Positions 16,900 to 24,802 of a stretch of DNA of 64,000 bases are shown here, one piece after another; the stretch's first letter is position 1; each line of letters begins with the position of its first letter. Source of the DNA: Sphingomonas sp. 32-66-10. Lineage in GTDB: Bacteria > Pseudomonadota > Alphaproteobacteria > Sphingomonadales > Sphingomonadaceae. The translations under genes and the position numbers were made by a program. Under the pieces are notes generated by a model. It had not been told where the DNA came from and made no database searches. It worked only from the letters and a program-made list of their open reading frames with translations. The stretch spans positions 16,232 through 80,231 of the forward strand of contig NCEF01000019.1 in NCBI GenBank assembly GCA_002280565.1, written 5' to 3'.

Positions 16900-19575
16900 T
16901 TACCCCTGCGCCGCCATGGCCCAAGCCCCGGCGACCTCCTGCCGATGCCGGTCGAGCGACGCAACCACATCATTCCATTCCGCCGCGCCGACCGCATGCG
17001 CCACCATCGCCCGCGTCGCCTCGCCCGGAGGCTGCGCATCGGGCGCCACCAGCCGCATCGTCACCAGCAAGCGCGTGAGAAAGTCATGCGCTGGACCGAT
17101 CCTGGGCGACAGCAGCCCTGCGGCGGACAATGCATCCGCGGCTTCCCGCAGTCCCGGCGTGAACGCCGTGCGGTGCACCAGCTGAAGCGTGTGGACCGCA
17201 AATTCCAGGTCGACCAGACCGCCAGGCAACAGCTTGGCGTCGAGCGGCCCCTGTGGCGGCTTGTGCGCCGCCATGTCGGCGCGCATTTTCGCCGCCTCAG
17301 CCGCAATGTTCCGCTCTGGCCGATTACCCGCAAGCACGTCGGCGATCACCCCCGCCACCGCGTCGCGCCCAGCTGTCGACCCGAACACCGTGCGCGCACG
17401 GGTCAGCGCCATATGCTCCCAGGTCCACGCCTCCTCACGCTGGTAGCGGGCAAAGCCGTCGAGCGAGACCACCACCGGCCCCTGCGCGCCCGACGGACGC
17501 AGCCGCGTATCGACCTCGTACAGCGCCCCCGCCGCCGTCGCGACCGACAGTGCCGCAATCACGCGCTGGGCGAGGCGGTTATAATAGGTCACCGCGCCCA
17601 GCGGCTTTTCGCCATTGGATTCGGCGAGGTGATCGCCAGTGAACAGGAAGATGAGGTCAAGGTCGCTGGCATGGGTCAGCGCCCCGCCGCCGAACCGCCC
17701 GAGCGCCAGAATCACCAGCTCGCTGTCCGGCACCCGCCCATGCCGCACCGCAAATTCGGCGACGGTCGCTTCGGCCAGCACCGCCAGCGCCGCCTCCGCC
17801 ACCCGCGCATAGCCGGCCGAGACATCGAGCGGATCGCTCGCCCCCGCCACGATTTGCGCGCCCAGCGCAAAGCGCTTCTCGCCCACGATCTGACGGACAT
17901 GGTCGAGCAGTCGCTGATAATCGTCCCCAGCCTCGCGCCGCGCCATGTCCCGCGCCAGCTCCGCCACCGACCCGACCGGTGCCAACGCGCTCGCATCGAT
18001 CAGCCCGTCGAGTAGCTCGACCCGCCGCGCCAGCGCATCCGCCAGTGTCGGCGCATGGCTGAGGATCGTCGCGAGCAATTGCGCCAGCGTCGGCCGCGCC
18101 TCGAGCAAATGGAACAGGTTGAGCGCGGTCGGTAATCGCGACAGGATCGTGTCGAGCCGCGCCAGCGCCGCTCCCGGATCGGGCGACTGGCCGATGGCTG
18201 CGATCAACGGCGGCAGCGCCGCCTCCATCGCCGCCTGCGCCGGGGCACTGCGCAATGCGCCATAACGCCCGCTGCGCCACCCCTCGATCAGTCGGGTCGC
18301 GCTTGCGGGATCGGCAAATCCGGCTTCGGCAAGCCCCGTTTCGGCCACGACTGCACCGGGCGTGCCGCGTCCGCCATCGTCGCTGTCGAGCGCGTCGTAA
18401 ATCTGTCCCACCGCCTCGACATGCGGACGCAACAGATCGAGCAGGTCGTCGCCGCGGTCGAGCCCGTGCAGCCGGGCGACGGCATCCAGCGCTTCGCCAT
18501 GCGGCAGGGCATGGGTCTGGCGGTCGTCGATCATCTGCACGCGATGCTCGATCGTGCGGAACAGGATATAGGCGTCGCTTAGCTGCGCGGACGCCTCCGC
18601 ATCGATCCGCCCCGCCGCCGCCAGCGCGGCAAGCGCATCCAGCGTCGCGGGTGCCCGCAGCGCCGGATCGCGCCCGCCATGAATCAGCTGGTGGATCTGC
18701 GCGAAAAACTCGACCTCGCGAATGCCGCCGCGCCCGCGCTTGAGGTCGAACCCCGGCCCAAATGCCTGGCCCTGCGCATGGTGATCGCGAATGCGGCGCG
18801 AAATGCCGCGGATCTCGCGGATCGTGCCGTAATCGAGTGCGCGCCGCCACACGAACGGACGGATCGTATCGAGAAACCCTTGCCCCAGCGTGCAATCCCC
18901 AGCCGCCGCGCGGGCGCGGATGAATGCGGCGCGCTCCCACGGCAGCGCCTGCGATTCATAATAGCTGATTGCCGCCACGGCCGGGAGCACGATCGGCGTT
19001 ACCTCGGGCGACGGCCGCAGCCGCAGGTCGATGCGCAGCACATAGCCATCGGCATCGCGCGCCTGCAGAATTTCGACCACGCGTCGCCCGATCCGCACCG
19101 CCGACTCCTCCACCGCGTCGCGCTCGCGATGCGGCAATGTCGCGGGATCGAAGATCAGGATCGGGTCGATGTCGGAGGAGTAATTGAGCTCATGGCTGCC
19201 CTGTTTGCCCAGCGCAATCGCCGCCAGCCCGCGCGGTTCCGCTCCCGGCACGCGCTCGACAATGGCTCCGCCGATCGCGGCGTCCAGCGCATAGTCCGCA
19301 AAATCCGACAGCGCGCGCGTGACCGTGACGAAATCGCGCTGCCCCGAAAGATCGCCGATCGCCGCCGCCAGCGCCAGCCGCCGCCGCTCGATCCGCAATC
19401 GGCGAGACAGCGGCATGGCCGGATCGTCGATCCGCGCGGCACCAATGGGATCGCGGACCGCATTCGCAATGTCGGCGATCAGTGCATGCTCACGCTCGAT
19501 CAGGTGGGCCAGGAACGGTGCATTTCGCGACGCGCGTTCGATCGCGTCGCTGATCGCAGTATCGGCTTCAGCCAT
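16900..19575 (-). CDS. glnE: bifunctional glutamine synthetase adenylyltransferase/deadenylyltransferase
   Basis: GlnE attaches and removes AMP on glutamine synthetase in response to PII state, tuning ammonia assimilation. The 891-residue protein shows the two nucleotidyltransferase domains. The first has ALGKQGSHELNYSSDIDP at ~122-138, with the metal pair Asp135/Asp137. The second has LGRFGGGALTHASDLDLIF around residues 624-642. Each is followed by a helical GlnD-type domain with RxGxGGIREVEFF or LLPGGLVDLEFAVHTLQL. Length is slightly short but normal for alphaproteobacteria. It leads the operon glnE-bcp-DUF455. Confidence 0.95.
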   Translation of the reverse strand: MAEADTAISDAIERASRNAPFLAHLIEREHALIADIANAVRDPIGAARIDDPAMPLSRRLRIERRRLALAAAIGDLSGQRDFVTVTRALSDFADYALDAAIGGAIVERVPGAEPRGLAAIALGKQGSHELNYSSDIDPILIFDPATLPHRERDAVEESAVRIGRRVVEILQARDADGYVLRIDLRLRPSPEVTPIVLPAVAAISYYESQALPWERAAFIRARAAAGDCTLGQGFLDTIRPFVWRRALDYGTIREIRGISRRIRDHHAQGQAFGPGFDLKRGRGGIREVEFFAQIHQLIHGGRDPALRAPATLDALAALAAAGRIDAEASAQLSDAYILFRTIEHRVQMIDDRQTHALPHGEALDAVARLHGLDRGDDLLDLLRPHVEAVGQIYDALDSDDGGRGTPGAVVAETGLAEAGFADPASATRLIEGWRSGRYGALRSAPAQAAMEAALPPLIAAIGQSPDPGAALARLDTILSRLPTALNLFHLLEARPTLAQLLATILSHAPTLADALARRVELLDGLIDASALAPVGSVAELARDMARREAGDDYQRLLDHVRQIVGEKRFALGAQIVAGASDPLDVSAGYARVAEAALAVLAEATVAEFAVRHGRVPDSELVILALGRFGGGALTHASDLDLIFLFTGDHLAESNGEKPLGAVTYYNRLAQRVIAALSVATAAGALYEVDTRLRPSGAQGPVVVSLDGFARYQREEAWTWEHMALTRARTVFGSTAGRDAVAGVIADVLAGNRPERNIAAEAAKMRADMAAHKPPQGPLDAKLLPGGLVDLEFAVHTLQLVHRTAFTPGLREAADALSAAGLLSPRIGPAHDFLTRLLVTMRLVAPDAQPPGEATRAMVAHAVGAAEWNDVVASLDRHRQEVAGAWAMAAQG

Positions 19576-19655
19576 CCAATTATCGTTTCGGCTGGCGATC
19601 AGACAGTTTCTGATCTGTCAAGCAACAAAATGCAAAAAGAGACGTTCTGTATCGC

Positions 19656-19856
19656 ATGGGTTTCAAAGCACCTCGATCGCCCGCTGGGCAACGCGATAGC
19701 GGCTATTGGGTGGAAGCGCCACGGGCGACCGACCCGATTGGCTTCGCGCTACGCGAAACCTATGGCGATGATCGCGACTTGCCGTCGGACATGCAGGAAT
19801 TGCTGAGCCAGTTGAGCACGGTAAAAAATGCCGCAGGGCGCAGCAGTCACGGCTGA
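19656..19856 (+). CDS. NepR-like anti-sigma factor paralogue, 66 aa
   Basis: The small soluble product has a variable N-terminus followed by PIGFALRETYGDDRDLPSDM and QELLSQLS. This matches the two-helix NepR signature (IG..LR..Y, then P....ELL..L) and can be lined up with the true NepR encoded at 21794-21979. NepR binds EcfG and holds it inactive until phosphorylated PhyR displaces it. This copy ends 17 bases from the end of ecfG on the opposite strand. It may be a second anti-sigma factor or a tuning decoy. No EcfG-type promoter is visible upstream of it. Identification is from the motif pattern only. Confidence 0.6.
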   Translation: MGFKAPRSPAGQRDSGYWVEAPRATDPIGFALRETYGDDRDLPSDMQELLSQLSTVKNAAGRSSHG

Positions 19857-19873
19857 CCGGCCCCGCAGCGGCC

Positions 19874-20488
19874 TCATTCCCGACTGAGTTCGTCGACCTC
19901 ATCCATGATGGTATCGAGTGCGCTGCGCCCGTCCGTGACGCTGTCCGCCCGCGAGGGAAGATCGCCGCCGCTCATCAACGCCTCCAGCGCAACGCGACCA
20001 CGCGCGACGCGGCTCTTGATCGTTCCGACTGCCACACCGCAAATTTCGGCGGCTTCCTCATAGGCAAAGCCGCCGGCACCAACCAGGATCAGCGCCTCAC
20101 GCTGCGGCTGAGGAAGATGCAGCAGTGCGCGCTGCATATCGGCCAGCTCGACATGGCGGTCCTGGCTGGCCGGTGCCGCCAGAATGCGGTCGGCAACCAG
20201 ATCGTCCCATTCGCCCTTGAAGCGCGCGCGTCGCATCTGGCTCAGATACAGGTTGCGCAGGATGATGAAGGTCCATGCACGCATATTCGTTCCAGCCTGA
20301 AACCGCTGGCGCGCAGCCCACGCCTTCATCAGCGTTTCCTGAACCAGGTCATCGGCGAGATCGCGGCTTCCCGACAACGAACGGCCGAACGCGCGCAGAT
20401 GCGGGATCACGACCGCGAGCTGTTTCTTGAACTCGGGGTCAGAGAGCGCAACATGCTCCACTGGCGCGTATTCGTCGGTGTCGCTCAT
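19874..20488 (-). CDS. ecfG: ECF sigma factor EcfG of the general stress response
   Basis: EcfG directs RNA polymerase to stress promoters of the GGAAC-N16/17-GTT class. The 204-residue product has a region 2 (SRDLADDLVQETLMKAWAAR, NMRAWTFIILRNLYLSQMRR) and a region 4 with LPQPQREALILVGAGGFAY and GTIKSRVARGR. ATG 20488 is the family-like start (MSDTDEYAPVEHVALSDPEF). It is the third gene of a minus-strand set: phyR, a 45-residue membrane protein, ecfG. Activity is expected to be controlled by NepR and PhyR encoded next door. Confidence 0.9.
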   Translation of the reverse strand: MSDTDEYAPVEHVALSDPEFKKQLAVVIPHLRAFGRSLSGSRDLADDLVQETLMKAWAARQRFQAGTNMRAWTFIILRNLYLSQMRRARFKGEWDDLVADRILAAPASQDRHVELADMQRALLHLPQPQREALILVGAGGFAYEEAAEICGVAVGTIKSRVARGRVALEALMSGGDLPSRADSVTDGRSALDTIMDEVDELSRE

Positions 20489-20567
20489 TAGAATCCGTTC
20501 GTCTTGCGCAGCATAGTGCCGCACCGCAGGAGATTGGCACGCCGTGCGCACCGACCACGCCGATGCA

Positions 20568-20705
20568 TCAGATCAGCAGGAAAACCGCAAAGATCACAAT
20601 GATCAACGTCAGCGAGATTGCCAGGATATACCGCGTCATGTGCGGGGTCGCCCCGGCACGCACGCGATCGGTCTCGATATGAAGGGGGTCGTTTTGATCA
20701 GCCAT
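20568..20705 (-). CDS. small single-pass membrane protein, 45 aa, between phyR and ecfG
   Basis: Reading the minus strand from ATG 20705 gives a polar ~25-residue N-terminus (MADQNDPLHIETDRVRAGAT) and then PHMTRYILAIS with a hydrophobic run LTLIIVIFAVFLLI to the stop at 20570-20568. The layout is an N-in membrane anchor with almost nothing outside. I do not recognise it. It lies 49 bases after the phyR stop and 79 bases before the ecfG start, so it is probably transcribed with both. The AILA-type helix is clean and the codon third positions are GC-rich, which supports a real gene despite its size. Confidence 0.6.
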   Translation of the reverse strand: MADQNDPLHIETDRVRAGATPHMTRYILAISLTLIIVIFAVFLLI

Positions 20706-20754
20706 GACCGCACAACCCCCCAGAACCGTTTTAGGTCCGTAAGAAATGGAACTT

Positions 20755-21561
20755 TCAGGTCGCCGGGACGGTCGCCTGATCGAAAAACAGCGCCTGGCTG
20801 ATCGCCGCCTTGACCGTCGAACGCTGGAACGGCTTGGTGATCAGGAAGGTCGGTTCGGGCCGTTCACCGGTCAGCAGCCGCTCGGGGAACGCGGTGATGA
20901 AGATCACCGGGACATCGAACTGCGCCAGGATATCCTTCACCGCGTCGATGCCCGAACTGTCGTCCGCCAGCTGGATATCGGCCAGCACCAGCCCAGGGCG
21001 ATCCTCCATCGCCAGCGCGACCGCTTCGTCACGGGTGACCGCCACGCCGGTCACATCATGCCCCTGATCGCGCACGATGGTTTCCAGATCCATCGCGATC
21101 AGCGGCTCATCCTCGATGATCAGCACGCGCGCGCGGGTCTGGCGTTCGATTTCGGACAGGGCATGCGACACCAGGTCCTCGACTGCGTCTGCCGATTCAT
21201 CCAGCAGATAGGCCGCGTCCTCGCTGGTGAAGCCTTCCATCGCCGTCAGCAGCAGCGCCTGACGCGACCGCGGCGCAAGCCGCGCGAGCCGGGCACGGGC
21301 AATCGCCTCATTCTCGGTTGGATTGCCGACATCGCCGGGATCGCGGTCAGCGTCGAGGTGGGTCGAACCCCAGATCGCCTGAAAGGTGCGATACAGCCCC
21401 AGCCGCGGATCGACACCGCGCGGAAACTCCTCTGGTGCCGCAACGATGGCCTCGAGCGTGGCACGCACATAACGGTCGCCCTCGGTCTGGCTGCCGGTGA
21501 GCGCGCGGCCATAGCGGCGCAGAAAAGGCAGGTGAGGCGCGAGCTGCTGTCCTAACGACAT
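20755..21561 (-). CDS. phyR: PhyR, anti-anti-sigma response regulator of the general stress response
   Basis: PhyR carries an EcfG-mimicking sigma-like domain followed by a receiver. When phosphorylated, the sigma-like part binds NepR and frees EcfG. The 268-residue product starts at ATG 21561 behind AAGGAGAA. Residues ~1-135 are the sigma-like domain (LAPHLPFLRRYGRALTGSQT, LAPRSRQALLLTAMEGFTSE). Residues ~145-268 are the receiver, with acidic pocket VLIIEDEP, Asp195 in LADIQLAD, and the Thr/Ser and Lys switch residues in FITAFPE and ITKPFQ. It is divergent from nepR. Confidence 0.95.
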   Translation of the reverse strand: MSLGQQLAPHLPFLRRYGRALTGSQTEGDRYVRATLEAIVAAPEEFPRGVDPRLGLYRTFQAIWGSTHLDADRDPGDVGNPTENEAIARARLARLAPRSRQALLLTAMEGFTSEDAAYLLDESADAVEDLVSHALSEIERQTRARVLIIEDEPLIAMDLETIVRDQGHDVTGVAVTRDEAVALAMEDRPGLVLADIQLADDSSGIDAVKDILAQFDVPVIFITAFPERLLTGERPEPTFLITKPFQRSTVKAAISQALFFDQATVPAT

Positions 21562-21670
21562 GGGAACATATTCTCCTTCGGCGATACCCGCTGTTTGGCT
21601 AGGGTATCGGTGCATTACAAGGCGTATGCTGATCCAAAGGAAGCCCCTCCCCGGATTTCGCATCGCCTGT

Positions 21671-21695
21671 GGAACAAACGAGCTTGGGATTGGTT
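21671..21695 (+). promoter_or_regulatory. EcfG-type stress promoter upstream of nepR
   Basis: GGAAC at 21671-21675 is followed after exactly 17 bases by GTT at 21693-21695 (within GGTTTC). This matches the EcfG -35/-10 pattern known from alphaproteobacteria. It points toward nepR, 99 bases upstream of the chosen GTG start, and would give the usual autoregulation of the anti-sigma gene and of the kinase gene behind it. Confidence 0.7.
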
Positions 21696-21793
21696 TCATC
21701 CCCGCTGTTCGATCCTGTGTCGTGTGGCCGATGGCTTGCAGCCGTCGCAAATTTTGTGCATCCGCCCGTATCCCGGGCAATCAGGGGGACGAG

Positions 21794-21979
21794 GTGTTTC
21801 CGGCCGACGACAAAAACAAGGCTACGCCGTCAAACGGCGCGGACCAGCCGCCGCCAAAGAGCGGCGCGGCGCCGCAGTCCGATCGCAATATCGGCGATGC
21901 GCTGCGGCGCGTTTATCAGGATGCCGCGGGTGAGGATATTCCCGACGACCTGCTCGACTTGCTACGCAAGCTCGACTGA
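21794..21979 (+). CDS. nepR: NepR, anti-sigma factor of EcfG
   Basis: The 61-residue product ends in the NepR signature, RNIGDALRRVYQDAAGEDIP followed by DDLLDLLRKLD, the two helices that clamp EcfG or, after stress, the sigma-like domain of PhyR. The N-terminus is polar and disordered. No in-frame ATG gives a sensible protein; GTG at 21794 is chosen because GGGGGAC lies 5-11 bases before it. It starts 232 bases from the phyR start, on the opposite strand, and is followed after 17 bases by the PhyP-like kinase gene. Confidence 0.85.
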   Translation: MFPADDKNKATPSNGADQPPPKSGAAPQSDRNIGDALRRVYQDAAGEDIPDDLLDLLRKLD

Positions 21980-21996
21980 ACTGCGCGTGCACGGCG

Positions 21997-23562
21997 GTGG
22001 ATGAGCTGAAGCGCCAGGGCGGCGCTGGCCTCATGGTCGCCGTCGCCCGCATGCCGACCGGGGCCAAGGTCTTTCTGATCCTGAGCGCCGCGCTCCTGCC
22101 GCTCGCGCTCATCGCATTTCTCGCGTCGCTGCAAACAACGCGAATCGCCGACCAGGAGGTGCGCGCGCGCCTGCGGATCGCCACCAACGAGGCCGCCCGC
22201 TCGCTGCGCAGCGAACTTGCCTGGGAGCTGCGCGAGGTGCGCGGTGCCCTTCCTGCGGGCCCGGACCAGGCACCGAATTGCGGACGGCTGGCCGGCCTGT
22301 TCGAACCCCAGGCAGATCAGGGCGTGCGCTATGCAGTACTCGACCCGTCGTTGCGACTGATCTGCGGCCAACCCATCCCCTCGGCCGCATCGCCGGCCGC
22401 ACCCAACGATCCCTCGCCCATCCGGTTGCTGCCCGGAACCGGCGCGCAAATCGAGGTGACCGGACCGGCGGGCCATATTGCGCGCGCGTTTTTCCCGACC
22501 GACTTTCTTGCCAGGTCGGCCGCACCGACGGGCATGGCGAGCGATTACGGCATGGAGCTGATCAGCTCGGATCGCGCCCTGGTCCTGCGTGAGTTCAGCG
22601 CGCAGTCGCTGCTGGCGCGCACCGAAAGCCAGATCGTCGATCTGGATATTGAGGATTTGCAGCTGCAGATGACGGTGCCGAGCGCGCCGGTCACGTCCTC
22701 GGCCATCATCGCGGCCTTGTCGCCCTTTCTGATGTGGTTCCTTGCCGCTGCCATCGCCTGGTTCGTGGTCGATCGGCTGCTGATTCGCCCGTTGCGCCAA
22801 TTGCGCACCACGGTCGGCGCGTATCAACCGGGCGAGGTGATCGATCCCGTCGGCGGCAGCGATATCCCGGCCCAGGAAATTCGCGCACTCGGCGACACCT
22901 TCCGTCAGTTGAGCCAGACCGTCCAGCTGCACGAGCGCGATCTCGCCGAAGGCTTGTCACGCCAGACCAAATTGACGCGCGAAGTGCATCACCGGGTCAA
23001 GAACAACCTCCAGGTGATCGCCAGCCTGATCAACTTCCACGCCCGGGTCGCCGCCGAGCCGGGCGCGCTCGAAGCCTATGCCTCGATCCAGCGCCGCGTC
23101 GATGCACTCGCGGTGGTGCATCGCCACCATTATGCCGGATTCGAGGATACGCGCGGGATCGAGATCCGCGCCGTGATCGGAGAGCTCGCCTCGAACATCC
23201 GCGCGACCGCGCCCGAGCGCAACGCGGTGGGCATCATGCTCAATATCGAGCCGCTGCTGGTTTCGCAGGACGCGGCGGTCGCGGTCTCGTTCCTGATTAC
23301 CGAGATCGTCGAACTGGCGATGCTCGCGTCGCCGGGCGCCCAGATCAACATTTCGACCCAAAGCGACCCGGCCAAACCTGACAGCACTACGTTGCGTATC
23401 AGTTCGCCGGCACTGACCGACTCAGCCGAGTTTGCGGCCCTGTACGAGCATCGTTATGGGCGCGTGATCGGCGGGCTCGTGCGCCAGCTGCGGTCGCAAT
23501 TGCATCACGATCCGTTGATCGGCGCCTTCGAACTCGCCATCGCGATCACCGGCCGGACCTGA
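21997..23562 (+). CDS. phyP: PhyP-like HisKA_2 sensor protein with degenerate ATPase domain
   Basis: The 521-residue membrane protein has a membrane segment at ~24-46, a periplasmic sensor of ~185 residues, a second membrane segment at ~236-260, a HAMP-like linker, then a HisKA_2 dimerisation domain with REVHHRVKNNLQVIASLINF (His331/His332). The ATP-binding half is worn away. Where the N box should read like LIVNELVTNAL it reads FLITEIVELAML, lacking the Asn, and no DxGxG box can be found. In Sphingomonas Fr1 the locus-encoded PhyP acts as a PhyR phosphatase. Position behind nepR and loss of kinase motifs both suggest that role here. Confidence 0.8.
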   Translation: MDELKRQGGAGLMVAVARMPTGAKVFLILSAALLPLALIAFLASLQTTRIADQEVRARLRIATNEAARSLRSELAWELREVRGALPAGPDQAPNCGRLAGLFEPQADQGVRYAVLDPSLRLICGQPIPSAASPAAPNDPSPIRLLPGTGAQIEVTGPAGHIARAFFPTDFLARSAAPTGMASDYGMELISSDRALVLREFSAQSLLARTESQIVDLDIEDLQLQMTVPSAPVTSSAIIAALSPFLMWFLAAAIAWFVVDRLLIRPLRQLRTTVGAYQPGEVIDPVGGSDIPAQEIRALGDTFRQLSQTVQLHERDLAEGLSRQTKLTREVHHRVKNNLQVIASLINFHARVAAEPGALEAYASIQRRVDALAVVHRHHYAGFEDTRGIEIRAVIGELASNIRATAPERNAVGIMLNIEPLLVSQDAAVAVSFLITEIVELAMLASPGAQINISTQSDPAKPDSTTLRISSPALTDSAEFAALYEHRYGRVIGGLVRQLRSQLHHDPLIGAFELAIAITGRT

Positions 23563-23607
23563 CCGCGCGATCCGCATTTTGCTTGATCGGCTGCACCAGC
23601 AGCGGGG

Positions 23608-23768
23608 CGATCAATAAAAAAAGAAAAAAGTTGATCGTCGCTGGAACCCCGGATCGGGTTGGGTGTTTTTTACTTCGGATAGTGACCTTTTGCCCCCCCG
23701 CTCTCGCTATCCACGACACAGGCCCGGAAGCGTCAACCCCTCCCCCCCCCCGGTGACGCTTCCGGGCC
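23608..23768. other. intergenic region with two hairpins, possible terminator or small RNA
   Basis: No ORF is credible between 23563 and 23871. The first hairpin pairs CGATCAA (23608-23614) with TTGATCG (23631-23637) around an A-rich loop. The second is a perfect 15-base stem, GGCCCGGAAGCGTCA (23721-23735) with TGACGCTTCCGGGCC (23754-23768). It has an 18-base loop that is almost all C and is followed by TTATT. The second could be the terminator of the upstream gene or the 3' hairpin of a small RNA whose C-rich loop could pair with G-rich ribosome binding sites. Confidence 0.5.
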
Positions 23769-23871
23769 TTATTCGTCCAAGCGACGCCACCTAAAGCACT
23801 GAAATCATAGGCGGAACGATGTCGCGCGCCGGGCATTTCCCTCTCGCACAACTGCACAGTGGAGAAGCGTA

Positions 23872-24006
23872 ATGCGCAAGATTCTGACGATAGCGATGCT
23901 CGCGGGCGGTCTTGCCCTGTCGGCCTGCAACACGGTCGAAGGTCTGGGCCGCGACGTTGAGTCGGCTGGCGATACCGTCGCCAAGACCGCCGAAGACGCC
24001 AAATAA
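23872..24006 (+). CDS. entericidin A/B family small lipoprotein
   Basis: The 44-residue product begins with a lipoprotein signal (MRKILTIAMLAGGLALSAC) with the lipobox LSAC, so Cys19 would be lipidated. The short mature part, NTVEGLGRDVESAGDTVAKT followed by AEDAK, is the amphipathic entericidin pattern. Such lipoproteins are stress-induced membrane proteins in many alphaproteobacteria. GGAGAAG precedes the ATG. A compact terminator follows at 24031. A GGAAC box at 23813 has no matching GTT, so direct EcfG control is not shown. Confidence 0.85.
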   Translation: MRKILTIAMLAGGLALSACNTVEGLGRDVESAGDTVAKTAEDAK

Positions 24007-24019
24007 GCCTAAGCTCTTC

Positions 24020-24802
24020 TTATCCTTCAGCGGCGGCTTCGGCCGCCGTTTCCTTTTCGCGGCTTCGCCGGGTGATCTTGATGGCGATCAGCGACAGGAA
24101 ATACAGTCCGCACAACGGCCCGGCGAGCAGCAGCTGCGACCCGATATCCGGCGGGGTCAGCACCGCCGCAATGGCGAACGCCGCGACCACCGCATAGCGC
24201 CACGCGCTTTTCAGCTGTTCATAGGTCACGATCCCGGCCCGCTCGAGCAGCATCAGCAGCACCGGCAACAGGAACGAGATTCCAAACGCAAAGATGAACT
24301 GCATCACGAAATCGAGATAATTGCCGACCGCAGGAAGGGCTTCCTGCTTCACCCCGCCGCCCAGATCTCCCTCCAGCCCGAGCAGGAAGTTGAGCGCCAC
24401 GGGAATCGCGAAATAATAGGCCATCGCCGCGCCCGAACAGAACAGCACGGGGGTTGCCAGCAGGAATGGCAACAGCGCGCGCTTCTCCTTGCGGTACAGA
24501 CCCGGGGCGACGAACTGCCACAGCTGGTTGGCGATGATCGGAAACGACAGCATCAGCGCGCCGAAAAATCCGACCTTGATCTGGACCAGGAACGCCTCGA
24601 AAATCTGGGTGAAGATCAGCCGATCCTGTCCCGCAGCCGCCAGCGGGTGCACGAGAAACCCGAAAATCGGTCGCGCGAAATAGAAGCAGGCGGCAAAGGT
24701 CAAAACCAGCGCCACCACGCAATAGAGCAGCCGCCGACGCAGCTCGATCAGATGGTCGAGCAGCGGCGCTTCGGTATTTGCGAGTTCATCGGTGTCGCTC
24801 AC
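24020..24802 (-). CDS. tatC: Sec-independent protein translocase TatC
   Basis: TatC is the six-helix receptor of the twin-arginine translocase that binds RR signal peptides of folded substrates. The 260-residue product starts with the typical cytoplasmic stretch APLLDHLIELRRRLLYCVVA and contains LPFLLATPVLFCSGAAMAYY and LPVLLMLLERAGIVTYEQLK, with six hydrophobic spans. The C-terminal tail (RRSREKETAAEAAAEG) is charged. Its ATG overlaps the tatB stop as ATGA, so tatB and tatC are coupled. Confidence 0.95.
   Translation of the reverse strand: MSDTDELANTEAPLLDHLIELRRRLLYCVVALVLTFAACFYFARPIFGFLVHPLAAAGQDRLIFTQIFEAFLVQIKVGFFGALMLSFPIIANQLWQFVAPGLYRKEKRALLPFLLATPVLFCSGAAMAYYFAIPVALNFLLGLEGDLGGGVKQEALPAVGNYLDFVMQFIFAFGISFLLPVLLMLLERAGIVTYEQLKSAWRYAVVAAFAIAAVLTPPDIGSQLLLAGPLCGLYFLSLIAIKITRRSREKETAAEAAAEG
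24031..24048 (+). terminator. intrinsic terminator after the entericidin gene
   Basis: CGGCGGC and GCCGCCG form a 7-base stem closed by a TTCG tetraloop, followed by TTTCCTTTT on the plus strand. This is a classic intrinsic terminator for the gene ending at 24006. It is embedded in the 3' coding end of tatC, which runs the other way. Confidence 0.8.

Noticed and set aside
20747-20775. GGAAC near the phyR 3' end as an EcfG promoter
   Set aside because: It points into the antisense of phyR and no GTT lies at the right distance.
23813-23835. GGAAC box upstream of the entericidin gene as an EcfG promoter
   Set aside because: The bases 16-18 positions later read CATTT rather than GTT, so the -10 element is missing.
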